Source: Cyclobacterium xiamenense
Lineage (GTDB): Bacteria > Bacteroidota > Bacteroidia > Cytophagales > Cyclobacteriaceae
Assembly (NCBI RefSeq): GCF_009467825.1
Contig: NZ_WIOK01000012.1
Span: forward strand, 107,531 to 171,530
Reading direction: 5' to 3'
DNA: 64,000 nt
Shown: positions 18,555 through 28,607 of the stretch, one piece after another
Position numbering within the stretch: the first letter of the stretch is position 1
Layout of the letters: every line of letters begins with the position of its first letter
The notes under the pieces: model-generated
The model's database searches: none
Seen by the model: only the letters and a program-made list of their open reading frames with translations
Told to the model about the DNA's origin: nothing
Translations under genes and position numbers: made by a program

Positions 18555-19973
18555 TTACGGTTTTTTATCCATTTCCTTTTCCCAGGCATCTCGCGCCCGG
18601 ATTAGTTCCCGGACCAACTGCGGATGGTCCGGCTTTAAATCCCTTGTTTCAGACAGGTCTCTCTCGAGGTTGTAGAGTGCGAGGGAGCCCTTTTCCCGGT
18701 CTTCCAGTAGTTTCCAGGGACCTTTTCTTACGGCAATGGCTTCTGGCGTCCGCCAAAACAGGGTTCGCTCCGGCATGACTTTTCCCGAAAGCAAAACCGA
18801 AAGAAAGCTTTGTCCATCCAAGCAGTCGACTCCCTCGGGATCCGGAAGGGGCTGATCGGTCAAGTCGAGAAAGGTTGGCAGCAGGTCGAACGAGGCTAGC
18901 GTTGCCTTAGAGCGACTACCGGCCCTAATCTTCCCGGGCCACCAGGCGATGCTGGGTACCCGGTGTCCTCCTTCGTACAAATCGGCCTTTTCTCCGCGAA
19001 GCACGCCGTTGGAACCCACAGCAGGCCAGGTATCTCCCTGGTAACTCAGGTACTGTCCGTTGTCGGCGGTGAAAAAAATCAGGGTGTTTCGGTCCAGTCC
19101 CTCGGCTTTGAGGTAGGCAAGGAGTTTGCCAACGTTGCGGTCCAGTGTTTCGATCATCGCCACCAAAGCATCTGGTATTTCAGCGGGCGCGTGGGGCCCT
19201 AATTTGCTTGCCGGGCCGGGTTGGCTGGAGGTATAATCGGTACCTTCCTTTCGCGTTTCCAAGTGCCCGTCATCCGGGGATTGCCAGGGGAAGTGCACAC
19301 CCAAATGGGCCAGGTAGAGAAAAAATGGCTGGTTTTTGTGTTTTTCGATGAATTGAATCCCGTTGTCGGTGATCACATCCGTGGTGTAGCCTTTCTGAAA
19401 GCTTAGCTCTTCGTTGTGCCACCAATCCGGATACCCGTGACGGTCCATTTTGGTGAAGTAGTCGCCGTCGCCAGAGGTTAGTCCTCTGAACTCATCAAAT
19501 CCGAAATGAAGGGGGTTGGCGCTGGGGTGGTTTCCCAAGTGCCATTTGCCAAAAAAAGCGGTCGCGTAACCGACCCGCTTCAGGTAGTCGGCCATGGTCG
19601 GCGAGGAATACAATCCGTCTCCGGCGATCCCTTTGATCGCGCCCACTCCTTTTTTCTGCCAATCTCCAGGTAGGGGATCTTCTATGCCAGCTCGTTGCTG
19701 GTACCTTCCGGTCAACAGGGCCGCCCGGGTAGGCGAACACATGGCCCCGTTGCTGTGAAAGTCGGTAAACAGCATCCCTTCGGCCGCCAGCCGATTGAGA
19801 TGGGGTGTTTGGGCTTTCCCACCAAAAAATCCACCCAAATCGCCATATCCCAGGTCATCCGCCAAAATAACGATAATATTAGGCGCAGCAGGTAGGGAAG
19901 TACGGTCTTGGGCCTGTATCCCCAAGCCAACCAGGGTAAGGCAAATCGAAGCAATTATACGGTAAATGTGCAT
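18555..19973 (-). CDS. Secreted sulfatase (formylglycine type)
   Basis: 472 residues from the ATG at 19973; a GTG six bases upstream is an alternative. The signal peptide ends near GIQAQ. Catalytic marks are APNIIVILADDLGYGDLGG (metal ligands), CSPTR with the cysteine at about residue 79, AFFGKWHLG, and FFTADNGQY. The length is typical of single-domain arylsulfatase A-like enzymes. It is the only minus-strand gene in the first 36 kb and faces the GH30 and DUF885 remnant, so it is transcribed separately from both flanking loci. It would hydrolyse sulfate esters of a glycan in the periplasm; the specific position is unknown. Confidence 0.94.
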   Translation of the reverse strand: MHIYRIIASICLTLVGLGIQAQDRTSLPAAPNIIVILADDLGYGDLGGFFGGKAQTPHLNRLAAEGMLFTDFHSNGAMCSPTRAALLTGRYQQRAGIEDPLPGDWQKKGVGAIKGIAGDGLYSSPTMADYLKRVGYATAFFGKWHLGNHPSANPLHFGFDEFRGLTSGDGDYFTKMDRHGYPDWWHNEELSFQKGYTTDVITDNGIQFIEKHKNQPFFLYLAHLGVHFPWQSPDDGHLETRKEGTDYTSSQPGPASKLGPHAPAEIPDALVAMIETLDRNVGKLLAYLKAEGLDRNTLIFFTADNGQYLSYQGDTWPAVGSNGVLRGEKADLYEGGHRVPSIAWWPGKIRAGSRSKATLASFDLLPTFLDLTDQPLPDPEGVDCLDGQSFLSVLLSGKVMPERTLFWRTPEAIAVRKGPWKLLEDREKGSLALYNLERDLSETRDLKPDHPQLVRELIRARDAWEKEMDKKP

Positions 19974-20422
19974 GTACACGAATCGATTTTTTTATACTAC
20001 GCGCGCAGGTACCCAATGGGCTATTGGCGGCGGGTATACCGCATGGTTTGCTATTCCTAACTACAGAAAATCGAATCGTCATGCGCTTGTCGAAACGACA
20101 AGTTCAGGACACGAAGCGCTTCCCGAGCGCAATAGAAATCGGTAAAAAATGGACCAGGTACGGATTTTCACTTGAATTTTAAAAAAAAGTTTGTTAACAA
20201 AATAAAAAATTTAATTAACTACTGGATTTTGTTTAAAAAAATTGTGTAATTGACACCTTAATAGATTCTACTAAACCATCGTTACACGTAAAATTAGGTA
20301 TTGCCTATGGGAAAAATGGCTTGACAATCGTTGCCGATTGTCCAATCAACAAAATTTTAGTTAAAAGTTTATCCAAATGTTCAGGCATTGCCGAGGCGTA
20401 CCTGGACCTGACCCATCAACAA
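19974..20422. promoter_or_regulatory. Divergent intergenic region between sulfatase and second susC
   Basis: 449 bases between the starts of two divergent genes, so promoters for both must lie here. It contains a hairpin (20086-20102), a perfect 10-base palindrome gaagcgcttc at 20113-20122 and a very A/T-rich stretch at about 20180-20300. I could not find a convincing TAnnTTTG box with a spaced TTG on either strand, so no specific promoter is called. Confidence 0.5.
20086..20102. repeat. Short inverted repeat (7-base stem, 3-base loop)
   Basis: cttgtcg and cgacaag form a perfect 7-base stem around an aaa loop. The right arm continues as cgacaagttcagga, which resembles the core of the 16190 tandem repeat, so the two may belong to the same dispersed repeat class. 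No T-run follows, so it is not a terminator. Confidence 0.6.
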
Positions 20423-23400
20423 ATGAAAAATGAGAAAAAACTACTAGTAAACTCCGTTGGAATAAAAAGGAACGTATTCTTTTTGTTTCAGGGAATCGTG
20501 CTGGCCTGTGTGTTAGCAACACAGGCATTGGCTGCTACCAATCCGGCAGCGCCTGCAGCATTTGAAGCGGCTGCCGATGAACTGGATATCCGGGTATCGG
20601 GTACCGTTACCGATGAAAACGATGCACCCATGCCGGGTGTAACCATTACCGTACAGGGAGCCTCCATGGGTACGGTTTCCGATATAGAAGGGAAATACAG
20701 CCTGAATGCCCCGGATAATGCCACCCTGGTGTTTTCCTTTATCGGTTTTAAAACCCAAACCATTCAGGTAGGAAACCGCAGTACCATTGATGTCACCATG
20801 CAGGAAGACGTGGGAAGCCTAGACGAGTTTGTGGTCACTTCCCTTGGGGTACCCCGGGAACAACGCGCCCTGGGCTACGCAACCACTACTATTAAATCCG
20901 ACGAACTTGTAAAGGTAGGTACACCCAACCTGGCTACGGCCTTGTATGGTAAAGCTCCGGGTGTTCGGATTCAGGCCGGCGCTGGTGGTGCCACCTCAGC
21001 GGTAAACATCACCATTCGGGGGATCAACTCCATCACCGGAAGAAACCAACCGCTAATTATTCTGGACGGGGTACCCATCCGGAACGAAGAGGTAACCAAT
21101 AATAACTATTGGGGCGACCAACGTTTGCGAGGAAATGGCCTGCTGGACATCAATCCGGAGGACATTGCCGATATATCCATCCTGAAAGGGGCATCTGCGG
21201 CCGCCCTATACGGATCCGAAGCGGTAAACGGTGTGGTGTTGATTACCACCAAAAAAGGTACCTCCAAAGGGTTTACCGTTGACTTCAACGCAAATTATGC
21301 ACAGGATCGGATTGCGTACCTACCACGGTATCAGAACGTAAGAGGCCCGGGTGCTCCCCAGCACGTACAGGCGCTAAGCTTTGCAAACAACGGCGTGAAC
21401 GAAGACGGCTTCTTTATTTACGAGGACGGTTCCCGCGGACTTGCCAACACAAATATTAACTACGGTCCGCGATTTGATGGGCAGCCGGCTAGAGCCTGGG
21501 ATGGGGAAATGAGACCCTATGTGGCGCAGGAAGACAATTACGCTGCCCTGTTCAACAACCCCATCAGTTCGCAGGTAAACGTAGCCATATCCAATTCCAC
21601 AGATGTAGCCGATTTCCGGGTTTCACTGACCCGTCAGGACAACGAGGCGCTGAGTTTGAATTCCAAAAACAGCAAAAACATCGCCAATTTGAACGCTACT
21701 TTCCGCGTGTCTAAAAAGGTGCGTACGGACGTAATGGTAAACTATATCAACCAATACACGGCCAACCGGCCCTATTCCGTAGACCGATTGATCAACAATT
21801 TTGGTGGGATGATGACCCGCTTCGATAACGGTGCCTGGTACCTGGACAAATACAAGACCAGCCTGGGATACCGCTTCGTGACAGGAAATGGACAAAGCCT
21901 GACGCCCGATGAAAACATCACCTTTAACGGGTTTCAGGGAGCCATCGGCGATTATGTCTGGCGGGTAAACGAGCACCGGGCATCGGAGTTGAGCAACCGG
22001 GTCATTGGTAGCATTACCAATTTCATTGACTTTACAGACGAACTAACACTACGCGCCAGGATTTCTACGGATTTTACGTACAGGTCTAGCGAGAATGAAA
22101 CATCAACGACCCGGCCTCTGGCTTTCGGTCCTTCCGGAGGGTTTAGCATGTCAAACGAGACGTTTAATATCTTGTACGGGGATCTATTGCTTACCTACCG
22201 CAAGCAATTGACGGATGATTTCACCTTCAGTGCCATGGCTGGCTACACCGCCAATAAGGAGAGTTTTTCCTCGATCTCCCGAGGTACCAATGGTGGCTTG
22301 AGTTCGGAAAACCTCTTTGATATTGTTGCTTCGGTAAACATTCCCAACAACGGTTCCAGAAGAACCTCACGGGTGATCGATGCCGCACTAGGTACCGTAA
22401 ACCTGGACTACAAAGGCATCTGGTTTGTCGAAGGTACCGTTCGTCGGGACCGTACCTCGACCATGAACCCGGACAATAACTCCTTTGTGTATCCTTCTGC
22501 CAACACCAGCTTTATCCTGTCGGATGCCGTGGACCTGCCAAGTTTCGTAAGTTTTGCCAAACTGCGTGGATCCTGGGGTATCGTGGGTAACTATCCGGAC
22601 GTATACCGTGCCAATATCGCCTACAACCAAAATACGCTGGGCGTACAGCAGCCGGGTGGTGCCCCTGTTCTGTTTACGAATATCCCCAGCAGTTTTGGAA
22701 ACGATGGCATTCGTCCGGAGCAAAAGCACGAATTTGAAGTTGGATTGGACAGTAGGTTCCTCGCCGGTCGGTTAAATCTGGAGTTCTCCTACTACAATGC
22801 ACAGATTCGGGACCAAATTCTGCCTCTTACTCTGCCGGCTACGTCCGGAGCCAATTCCGTTTTAGCGAACATCGGTACACTGCGGAACAAAGGAATCGAA
22901 ATTGCCTTGAACGGTACCCTGTACCAGGCACGTGGATTGACCTGGATGGCAGGCGTTAATTTTGCCCGCAACATGAACGTGGTAGAAAAACTCGCGAACA
23001 ATGCTACCGAATTGCTACACGCCGATTACGATGGCAATGCAGCACAGCTACGTTCCGTAGTCGGGCGGCCCATGGGTGATTTCTTTGCCCGTCCCGTAGA
23101 GACCAATGCGAATGGAGAAAAGATCGTACAGCCAAACGGCATGTATAAAATCGACGCCAACAACTGGATTCTTGCGGGCAATGCCATGCCAAAAGCGGTG
23201 GGTGGTGTCTTCAATAATTTGGCTTATAAAAACTTCTCCCTGGATATCATGGCGGATTTCCAGATCGGTGGACACGTGATGCCTACCGGTATCAACTGGA
23301 TGATCAGTAGGGGATTGACCGAAGAAAGTTTGAAGTACATGGATGCCGAAAGCGGTGGATTGGCCTATTACCTCAATGCAGAGGGTCAGGGTGTACAAAC

Positions 23401-23830
23401 TTCCAGCCCTCAGGGACCCAACGGAGAGACCGTATACAACGATGGTATGCTTATGGAAGGTGTGACCGCAGATGGAAACCCCAATACCAACGTGATTTCT
23501 CAAGCCATGTATTACCAGCGAACGTACAACTGGGGTGGTCCACAATACAGCCAGGCCAGATACGAACTGTATATCAAGGAAAATACTTACATGAAATTGC
23601 GGGAACTCTCCCTGGGCTATCAGGTTCCTGCTACTTTTGCTCAGAAATTGGGAGCTACCAGCATCAACGTTTCTGCCTTTGGACGAAACTTGTTTTTCTT
23701 CTACCGAAACATCAAGGATCTGGATCCGGAAGTGTTGACGGGAGGTTCTCGTTGGGCACAGACGCTGACCAGCGCGGGAACGAATCCGGCCACACGTACC
23801 GTAGGTTTAATGCTTAGGGCCAGGTTCTAA
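20423..23830 (+). CDS. SusC/RagA-family TonB-dependent transporter (second locus)
   Basis: 1135 residues from the ATG at 20423, which gives MKNEKKLLVNSVGIKRNVFF and a proper signal peptide. The open frame runs further up to 20321, but that part lacks signal character. Domains are a carboxypeptidase-like regulatory domain (about 55-140, RVSGTVTDENDAPMPGVTIT), a TonB-box-like DEFVVTSLG, a plug with PLIILDGVPI and ISILKGASAAALYGSEAVNG, and a large barrel ending in RARF. Unlike the first susC it has no STN domain, so it is not a FecR transducer. It is followed 28 bases later by its SusD-like partner. Role: TonB-driven import of an oligosaccharide. Confidence 0.96.
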   Translation: MKNEKKLLVNSVGIKRNVFFLFQGIVLACVLATQALAATNPAAPAAFEAAADELDIRVSGTVTDENDAPMPGVTITVQGASMGTVSDIEGKYSLNAPDNATLVFSFIGFKTQTIQVGNRSTIDVTMQEDVGSLDEFVVTSLGVPREQRALGYATTTIKSDELVKVGTPNLATALYGKAPGVRIQAGAGGATSAVNITIRGINSITGRNQPLIILDGVPIRNEEVTNNNYWGDQRLRGNGLLDINPEDIADISILKGASAAALYGSEAVNGVVLITTKKGTSKGFTVDFNANYAQDRIAYLPRYQNVRGPGAPQHVQALSFANNGVNEDGFFIYEDGSRGLANTNINYGPRFDGQPARAWDGEMRPYVAQEDNYAALFNNPISSQVNVAISNSTDVADFRVSLTRQDNEALSLNSKNSKNIANLNATFRVSKKVRTDVMVNYINQYTANRPYSVDRLINNFGGMMTRFDNGAWYLDKYKTSLGYRFVTGNGQSLTPDENITFNGFQGAIGDYVWRVNEHRASELSNRVIGSITNFIDFTDELTLRARISTDFTYRSSENETSTTRPLAFGPSGGFSMSNETFNILYGDLLLTYRKQLTDDFTFSAMAGYTANKESFSSISRGTNGGLSSENLFDIVASVNIPNNGSRRTSRVIDAALGTVNLDYKGIWFVEGTVRRDRTSTMNPDNNSFVYPSANTSFILSDAVDLPSFVSFAKLRGSWGIVGNYPDVYRANIAYNQNTLGVQQPGGAPVLFTNIPSSFGNDGIRPEQKHEFEVGLDSRFLAGRLNLEFSYYNAQIRDQILPLTLPATSGANSVLANIGTLRNKGIEIALNGTLYQARGLTWMAGVNFARNMNVVEKLANNATELLHADYDGNAAQLRSVVGRPMGDFFARPVETNANGEKIVQPNGMYKIDANNWILAGNAMPKAVGGVFNNLAYKNFSLDIMADFQIGGHVMPTGINWMISRGLTEESLKYMDAESGGLAYYLNAEGQGVQTSSPQGPNGETVYNDGMLMEGVTADGNPNTNVISQAMYYQRTYNWGGPQYSQARYELYIKENTYMKLRELSLGYQVPATFAQKLGATSINVSAFGRNLFFFYRNIKDLDPEVLTGGSRWAQTLTSAGTNPATRTVGLMLRARF

Positions 23831-23858
23831 GCGAATACGAATAAAAAATAAGCGCAAT

Positions 23859-25439
23859 ATGAAAAATAAACTAGTCATACTGACCCTGGCACTGCTTACC
23901 AGCCTCGCCAGCTGTCAGTATTCCGAATTTGAGGAAAACTACACCGATCCTTCCAAGGTTTCGGAGACCTCTGTAGAGAAGCAATTTACCGGTTTTATGA
24001 TTGCAAACCGGACGTACGTACTTCCCAGTTACTGGAATTATTTCGTGGTTTTGCGTATCACACTTAACCGGTATACGCAGGCCGTCGGATGGGCAAACGA
24101 GGAGAATCAATACGTACCCGGATCGGCCGCCATCAACGACCGATGGAACAACTATTACCAGTTTCTGGCCCAGTACCGGGAGTTGGAAAAGGTATATGCC
24201 GAACTGACCGATGTTCAAAAGCAGAATAACCGGGTGTACATGATTGCAGCGGCAACCTATCTGTACGACCACACCCAGAAAATCGTGGACTTGCACGGCG
24301 CCATTCCCTTCTCCGAAGCGGGGATGTTGAGTACCAACGGCGGTGACTTTGGTAAATCCTATCCGGGTTACGACGAACCCCAGGCCATCTACACCAAGAT
24401 GCTGGATGATTTGGCCGGATTTGCCGATGAGCTGCGCACCATGACCATCAACCCGGGCATTTTGACCGGTTTTCGTACTCAGGACCTGATTAACCGGGGG
24501 GATATCGACATGTGGTTGAAATACATCAACTCGCTACGCCTGCGCATGCTGACCCGGGTAAGTGGAACATCGGAATTTTCCTCCCGTGCGACCGCCGAGA
24601 TCAATGCGATTCTGTCGAATCCTACCAACTATCCCATCGTGGCTTCCAATGCGGATAACATCACCTTCCGAAAGCACGAATTGGGAACCCTCATCGGAGC
24701 CAATGATTTTCAAACTGGCTTGGAAGATTGGAACGGTAACGTAGCAGGAAAGGTAATTTTGGAGCACATGCTCACCAACGACGATCCCCGACTTACCTAT
24801 GTATTTGAGCCGGGTGAAGCAGCCGAAGGAGAATACATCGGACTGGATCCGTTTTTGAGTGCCTCCGTGCAGACCGAATTGATCGGTTCCAATACGGTGG
24901 CCATTTACAACCGCTCGACGCTAAGCCGAAACCAGTACTTTCCCGGAATGCTGATCAATTCCAGTCAGGTACATTTTATGGCGGCAGAGCATTACCTTAA
25001 GGCTGGACAGGATGCACAGGCCAGAGCCCATTACGAGACAGGCATACGCGAGTCCGTGCATTATTACGACATGCTTCGCGGCATGAGTAATAATAACATT
25101 TCTCCCGAGCCTACCGCTCCCACGGATGCCGCCATCGATGCGTACCTTGCCGATGCGGATATTAGCTGGGATGGTGCCACAGACATGACCGAAAAGATGA
25201 AGCGAATCGCACAGCAGCGATGGCTGCACTTTAACGTGGTGCAACCCAATGAGAACTGGGCCGAAATGCGACGTGTGGATGAATTTGAACTGGAATTCTG
25301 GGAAGACAGCTCCAACCAGCAACGCCTTCCTCCCAACCGATGGATTTATCCAGGATCGGAAGCCACGTATAACCTGGAGAATTACCAGCGCGTACAGGCG
25401 AACGATAACCTGACCACCCCACTTTTCTGGGATAATTAA
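23859..25439 (+). CDS. SusD-like_2 family outer-membrane lipoprotein
   Basis: 526 residues. MKNKLVILTLALLTSLASC is a lipoprotein signal with the cysteine at residue 19. The body (FEENYTDPSKVSETSVEKQF, AAATYLYDHTQKIVDLHGAI, WLKYINSLRLRMLTRVSG, FMAAEHYLKAG) is characteristic of the SusD-like_2 (PF12771) branch rather than the classic RagB/SusD branch of the first locus. It partners the preceding susC as the surface glycan-binding lid. A strong terminator lies about 30 bases after the stop, so the susCD pair forms its own transcription unit. Confidence 0.94.
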   Translation: MKNKLVILTLALLTSLASCQYSEFEENYTDPSKVSETSVEKQFTGFMIANRTYVLPSYWNYFVVLRITLNRYTQAVGWANEENQYVPGSAAINDRWNNYYQFLAQYRELEKVYAELTDVQKQNNRVYMIAAATYLYDHTQKIVDLHGAIPFSEAGMLSTNGGDFGKSYPGYDEPQAIYTKMLDDLAGFADELRTMTINPGILTGFRTQDLINRGDIDMWLKYINSLRLRMLTRVSGTSEFSSRATAEINAILSNPTNYPIVASNADNITFRKHELGTLIGANDFQTGLEDWNGNVAGKVILEHMLTNDDPRLTYVFEPGEAAEGEYIGLDPFLSASVQTELIGSNTVAIYNRSTLSRNQYFPGMLINSSQVHFMAAEHYLKAGQDAQARAHYETGIRESVHYYDMLRGMSNNNISPEPTAPTDAAIDAYLADADISWDGATDMTEKMKRIAQQRWLHFNVVQPNENWAEMRRVDEFELEFWEDSSNQQRLPPNRWIYPGSEATYNLENYQRVQANDNLTTPLFWDN

Positions 25440-25470
25440 TTGCGGATTATCGCAGGCAATGCCTGTTTGA

Positions 25471-25502
25471 AAAGGGCATCCACCGGGTGCCCTTTTTTTT
25501 TA
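25471..25502 (+). terminator. Intrinsic terminator of the second susCD pair
   Basis: A GC-rich stem (agggcatcc with gggtgccct, including one G-T pair, loop acc) is followed by an unbroken run of about 10 T. It lies about 30 bases after the SusD-like stop codon. A small palindrome, caggcaatgcctg, just upstream at 25453-25465 may assist. Confidence 0.9.
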
Positions 25503-25618
25503 CCCTGGGGCCATCAATAGCTCCGGCTGGAAAATCAGCGGAGCCTTACGGAGGGAATTGACAAAAATTCTCTATCTTGGTTTGAAAATTTTCTTCACCA
25601 ATAACCGATATTCCGTTC

Positions 25619-27175
25619 ATGGCTCGATTCCCAATTGCAGTAACCCTGATTTTCAGCTGTATTTTCACTTTTTTTTCCAGCTGTTCCTCCGAAAAGAACG
25701 AGGAGCAAACCCTCCCAAAAAAGCCCAATATCATTGTTATTTACATGGATGACCTGGGATATGGGGACATGAGTGCTTACGAGGCCGGTAGCCTGGAAAC
25801 CCCGAACATGGATTTTTTGGCAAATGGAGGGATGAAATTCACGAAGGCCTACGCTTCCTCTGCTACCTGTACGCCCAGTCGCTATGCCTTGCTTACCGGA
25901 ACCTATCCCTGGCGTAACGAAAATGCCAAAATCTTGCCAGGAACAGCTCCGCTACTTATTGGCACGGACGAGTTGACGCTCCCGAAAATGTTGAAAAAAC
26001 AGGGCTATACCACGGCCGTGGTGGGTAAATGGCACCTGGGTTTGGGTACCGGCCAGGTAAATTGGAACGAACCGATCAGCCCGGGACCAAATGAAGTGGG
26101 CTTTGATTATTCCTACATCATGGCGGCCACCCAGGATCGGGTGCCCACCGTTTACCTGGAAAACGGACTGGTTCAGGGCCTGGACCCCAACGATCCCATT
26201 GAAGTGAGCTATAGCGAAAACTTCGAAGGAGAACCTACAGGAAAGGATAACCCCGAGCTGCTAACCATGAATTGGCATCACGGGCACAATAACAGCATCG
26301 TCAACGGGATCCCCCGCATTGGTTATATGAAAGGCGGGGAGAAAGCCCGATGGGTGGACGAAGACATGGCCGATCATTTTCTGGAAAAAGCCAGTGCGTA
26401 CGTACGGGAAGATCGGGAAGAACCATTCTTTTTGTACTATGCCTTTCAGCAACCCCATGTGCCGCGTACACCTCACCCACGGTTTGTCGGCAAGTCTGGC
26501 ATGGGGCCCAGGGGAGATGTGATTTTGGAAGCCGATTGGTGTATCGGACAGTTTATGGAAACCCTGGAGGAAGCGGGATTGCTGGAGAATACCCTGGTGA
26601 TTTTTAGCAGTGACAACGGTCCGGTGTTAAACGACGGTTATTACGATGAGGCCGTGGAAAAACTAGGTGACCATACGCCTTGGGGACCGTTTCGAGGAGG
26701 AAAATACAGTTTGTTTGAAGCAGGCACACGCCTGCCCTTTATTACCTACTGGAAAGGGACCATCGCGCCGGGAGAGTCCGATGCATTGGTCAGCCAATTG
26801 GATTTGTTGAATTCTCTGGCCGCCTTGACGGGCAGTTCCGAACGCAGTGCGGATGGAAAGGACCTAATGCATACCTTTCTCGGAAAGTCAGAGCAGGGTA
26901 GGGAATCCCTGGTGCTGGAAGCAACCACGCGTACCGCTTTCCGGCAGGGAGACTGGGTGCTCATTCCCCCCTATGGTGGTCCGGCGGTAAATACCCAGGT
27001 AAACATCGAACTGGGAAACGATACTGATTTTCAATTGTATGATTTGAGTCGGGATAAGGGACAGCAAGAAAACCTGGCCGAGTCACACCCCGAAAAGTTG
27101 AAAGCCCTATTGAAGGATTTCATTGCGATCCGGGGCGAAGGCTTTGTGAATACGGAGGCCCTGGAATTGAAATAG
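25619..27175 (+). CDS. Lipoprotein sulfatase (formylglycine type)
   Basis: 518 residues. The N-terminal hydrophobic stretch ends at C22 (FFSSC), a plausible lipidation site. Catalytic marks are IIVIYMDDLGYGDM, the formylglycine motif CTPSR at about residue 84, GKWHLGLGTG, and FSSDNGPVLNDGYYDE. A long insertion after the GKWHLG motif (about residues 140-240) is typical of some arylsulfatase A-like subfamilies. The gene starts after the susCD terminator, so it probably has its own promoter. It is one of four sulfatases in the two loci, and the motif differs from the CSPTR of the first two. Role: desulfation of a glycan. Confidence 0.95.
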   Translation: MARFPIAVTLIFSCIFTFFSSCSSEKNEEQTLPKKPNIIVIYMDDLGYGDMSAYEAGSLETPNMDFLANGGMKFTKAYASSATCTPSRYALLTGTYPWRNENAKILPGTAPLLIGTDELTLPKMLKKQGYTTAVVGKWHLGLGTGQVNWNEPISPGPNEVGFDYSYIMAATQDRVPTVYLENGLVQGLDPNDPIEVSYSENFEGEPTGKDNPELLTMNWHHGHNNSIVNGIPRIGYMKGGEKARWVDEDMADHFLEKASAYVREDREEPFFLYYAFQQPHVPRTPHPRFVGKSGMGPRGDVILEADWCIGQFMETLEEAGLLENTLVIFSSDNGPVLNDGYYDEAVEKLGDHTPWGPFRGGKYSLFEAGTRLPFITYWKGTIAPGESDALVSQLDLLNSLAALTGSSERSADGKDLMHTFLGKSEQGRESLVLEATTRTAFRQGDWVLIPPYGGPAVNTQVNIELGNDTDFQLYDLSRDKGQQENLAESHPEKLKALLKDFIAIRGEGFVNTEALELK

Positions 27176-27254
27176 AACCTGCGAAGGGGCCTGATTGGCG
27201 AATGGCGCCGTTTCTTTTAAAATTCGACGTTTACCCGTAAAAGAAATAAACGAG

Positions 27255-28607
27255 ATGAAAGGATATACCGATGTACTGCTTGGATTGCTAGCCGCTTGCT
27301 TTTTGTTGCCGGGCAACGGCATGTGCCAGGAGAAACCCCAGGTAATCGTATTGACGGATATTGGAGGAGATACCGACGACGAGCAAAGCCTGACGCGTTT
27401 TTTGTATTACGCGGATCATTTTGATATCCTGGCGCTATGTGCCTCGAGTAGGATGGGACACGGGCAGGACATTCGACCTGAGATCATTCGGGCGCAGCTG
27501 GACGCCTATGGAGAAATTTATCCCAACCTGCGCTTGCATTCGGATGATTTCCCTCATCCGGACTCGCTTTTTTCCCGGGTTCGGGAAGGTCTGGGCAATT
27601 CCAAAGACCTTGGGGAGGGGTTTGATAGCGATGCCTCGGAAGCCATCATCGACCTGGTCGACCGGTCCGATGCGTTGGTTCATATCCCGATTTGGGGTGG
27701 TTCGCGGGAACTAGCGCAGGCCCTTTGGCGGGTGAAACAAAGCCGTTCGCCGGAGGCGGTGGATGCCTTCTGCCAAAAAATTCAGGTGCATGCCATCGGG
27801 GACCAGGACGGGCACCGGGAGTACCTGATCCGGGAGTTTAAGGCGCTAAACGTTATTGCTAATGGTTTTGCCTGGCAGGGTTTTACGGGTATTCGGGAAT
27901 TATCCGCTTTTCGGGGCATGTACATGACCGGCGATCAAAGCATGCAGGACGGAGACTGGGTACGGGCGAATATCCACGGAAACGGCCCGCTTAGCGAGCG
28001 CTATCAATTGCACGGGCATGGGACAAACGGGATGAAAGAAGGAGATAGCCCCTCCTTTCTGGGCTTACTTGCCAACGGGCTGAATGTACCCGACCAACCG
28101 GAATGGGGAGGCTGGGGAGGCCGGTACCGCCGATTGCGCGGTAATCTTTACATAGACGCCCCGGATTTCCTGGACGGCACCCTCAACGAACGCCACTCGG
28201 TGGCACGCTGGCGCAAGGCGTTTCAATCCGATTTTATGGCGCGCGTGCAATGGGCGCATCGTTCCTACGGAGAAGCAAATCACAACCCAGTAGTGGTAGT
28301 GAACGGGCATGCCGGTACCGAACCGGTACTTGTTTCTGCGAACGCAGGGGAGCTTATACGGCTGGAGACGGAGGGAACCTACGACCCGGACGGGCAGGAG
28401 CTGGCGTTCCACTGGTGGGTGTACGAGGAAATTTACCGTCCCGATGCAGACCTTCAAATGGTATACGAAGCAGCCGGTACGGCGGTGACACTGACCATGC
28501 CAGACCTGGCTCCGGAGCAGGCCATTCACCTGATTCTTGAAGTGCGGGATACTGGCAGCCCCTCCCTGACTGCCTATAAGCGCATACGTCTAATTTCCTC
28601 GGAATGA
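27255..28607 (+). CDS. DUF1593 (nucleoside-hydrolase-like) exported protein
   Basis: 450 residues from the ATG at 27255, which gives a signal peptide (LLGLLAACFLLPGNGMCQ). The open frame extends to 27195 but without signal features. QVIVLTDIGGDTDDEQSLTR is the nucleoside-hydrolase-like aspartate cluster. The rest (WGGSRELAQALWRVK, HAIGDQDGHREYLIREF) matches DUF1593, a family found in cellulose-binding and glycan-locus proteins. A C-terminal beta-sandwich follows (ETEGTYDPDGQELAFHWWVY). The family is thought to act on glycosidic bonds; the substrate is unproven. Its stop overlaps the start of the next gene, so the two are translationally coupled. Confidence 0.88.
   Translation: MKGYTDVLLGLLAACFLLPGNGMCQEKPQVIVLTDIGGDTDDEQSLTRFLYYADHFDILALCASSRMGHGQDIRPEIIRAQLDAYGEIYPNLRLHSDDFPHPDSLFSRVREGLGNSKDLGEGFDSDASEAIIDLVDRSDALVHIPIWGGSRELAQALWRVKQSRSPEAVDAFCQKIQVHAIGDQDGHREYLIREFKALNVIANGFAWQGFTGIRELSAFRGMYMTGDQSMQDGDWVRANIHGNGPLSERYQLHGHGTNGMKEGDSPSFLGLLANGLNVPDQPEWGGWGGRYRRLRGNLYIDAPDFLDGTLNERHSVARWRKAFQSDFMARVQWAHRSYGEANHNPVVVVNGHAGTEPVLVSANAGELIRLETEGTYDPDGQELAFHWWVYEEIYRPDADLQMVYEAAGTAVTLTMPDLAPEQAIHLILEVRDTGSPSLTAYKRIRLISSE

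Noticed and set aside
20321-20422. 34-residue N-terminal extension of the second SusC
   Set aside because: It begins at a TTG, lacks signal-peptide character and lies within the A/T-rich promoter region; the ATG at 20423 gives a normal signal.
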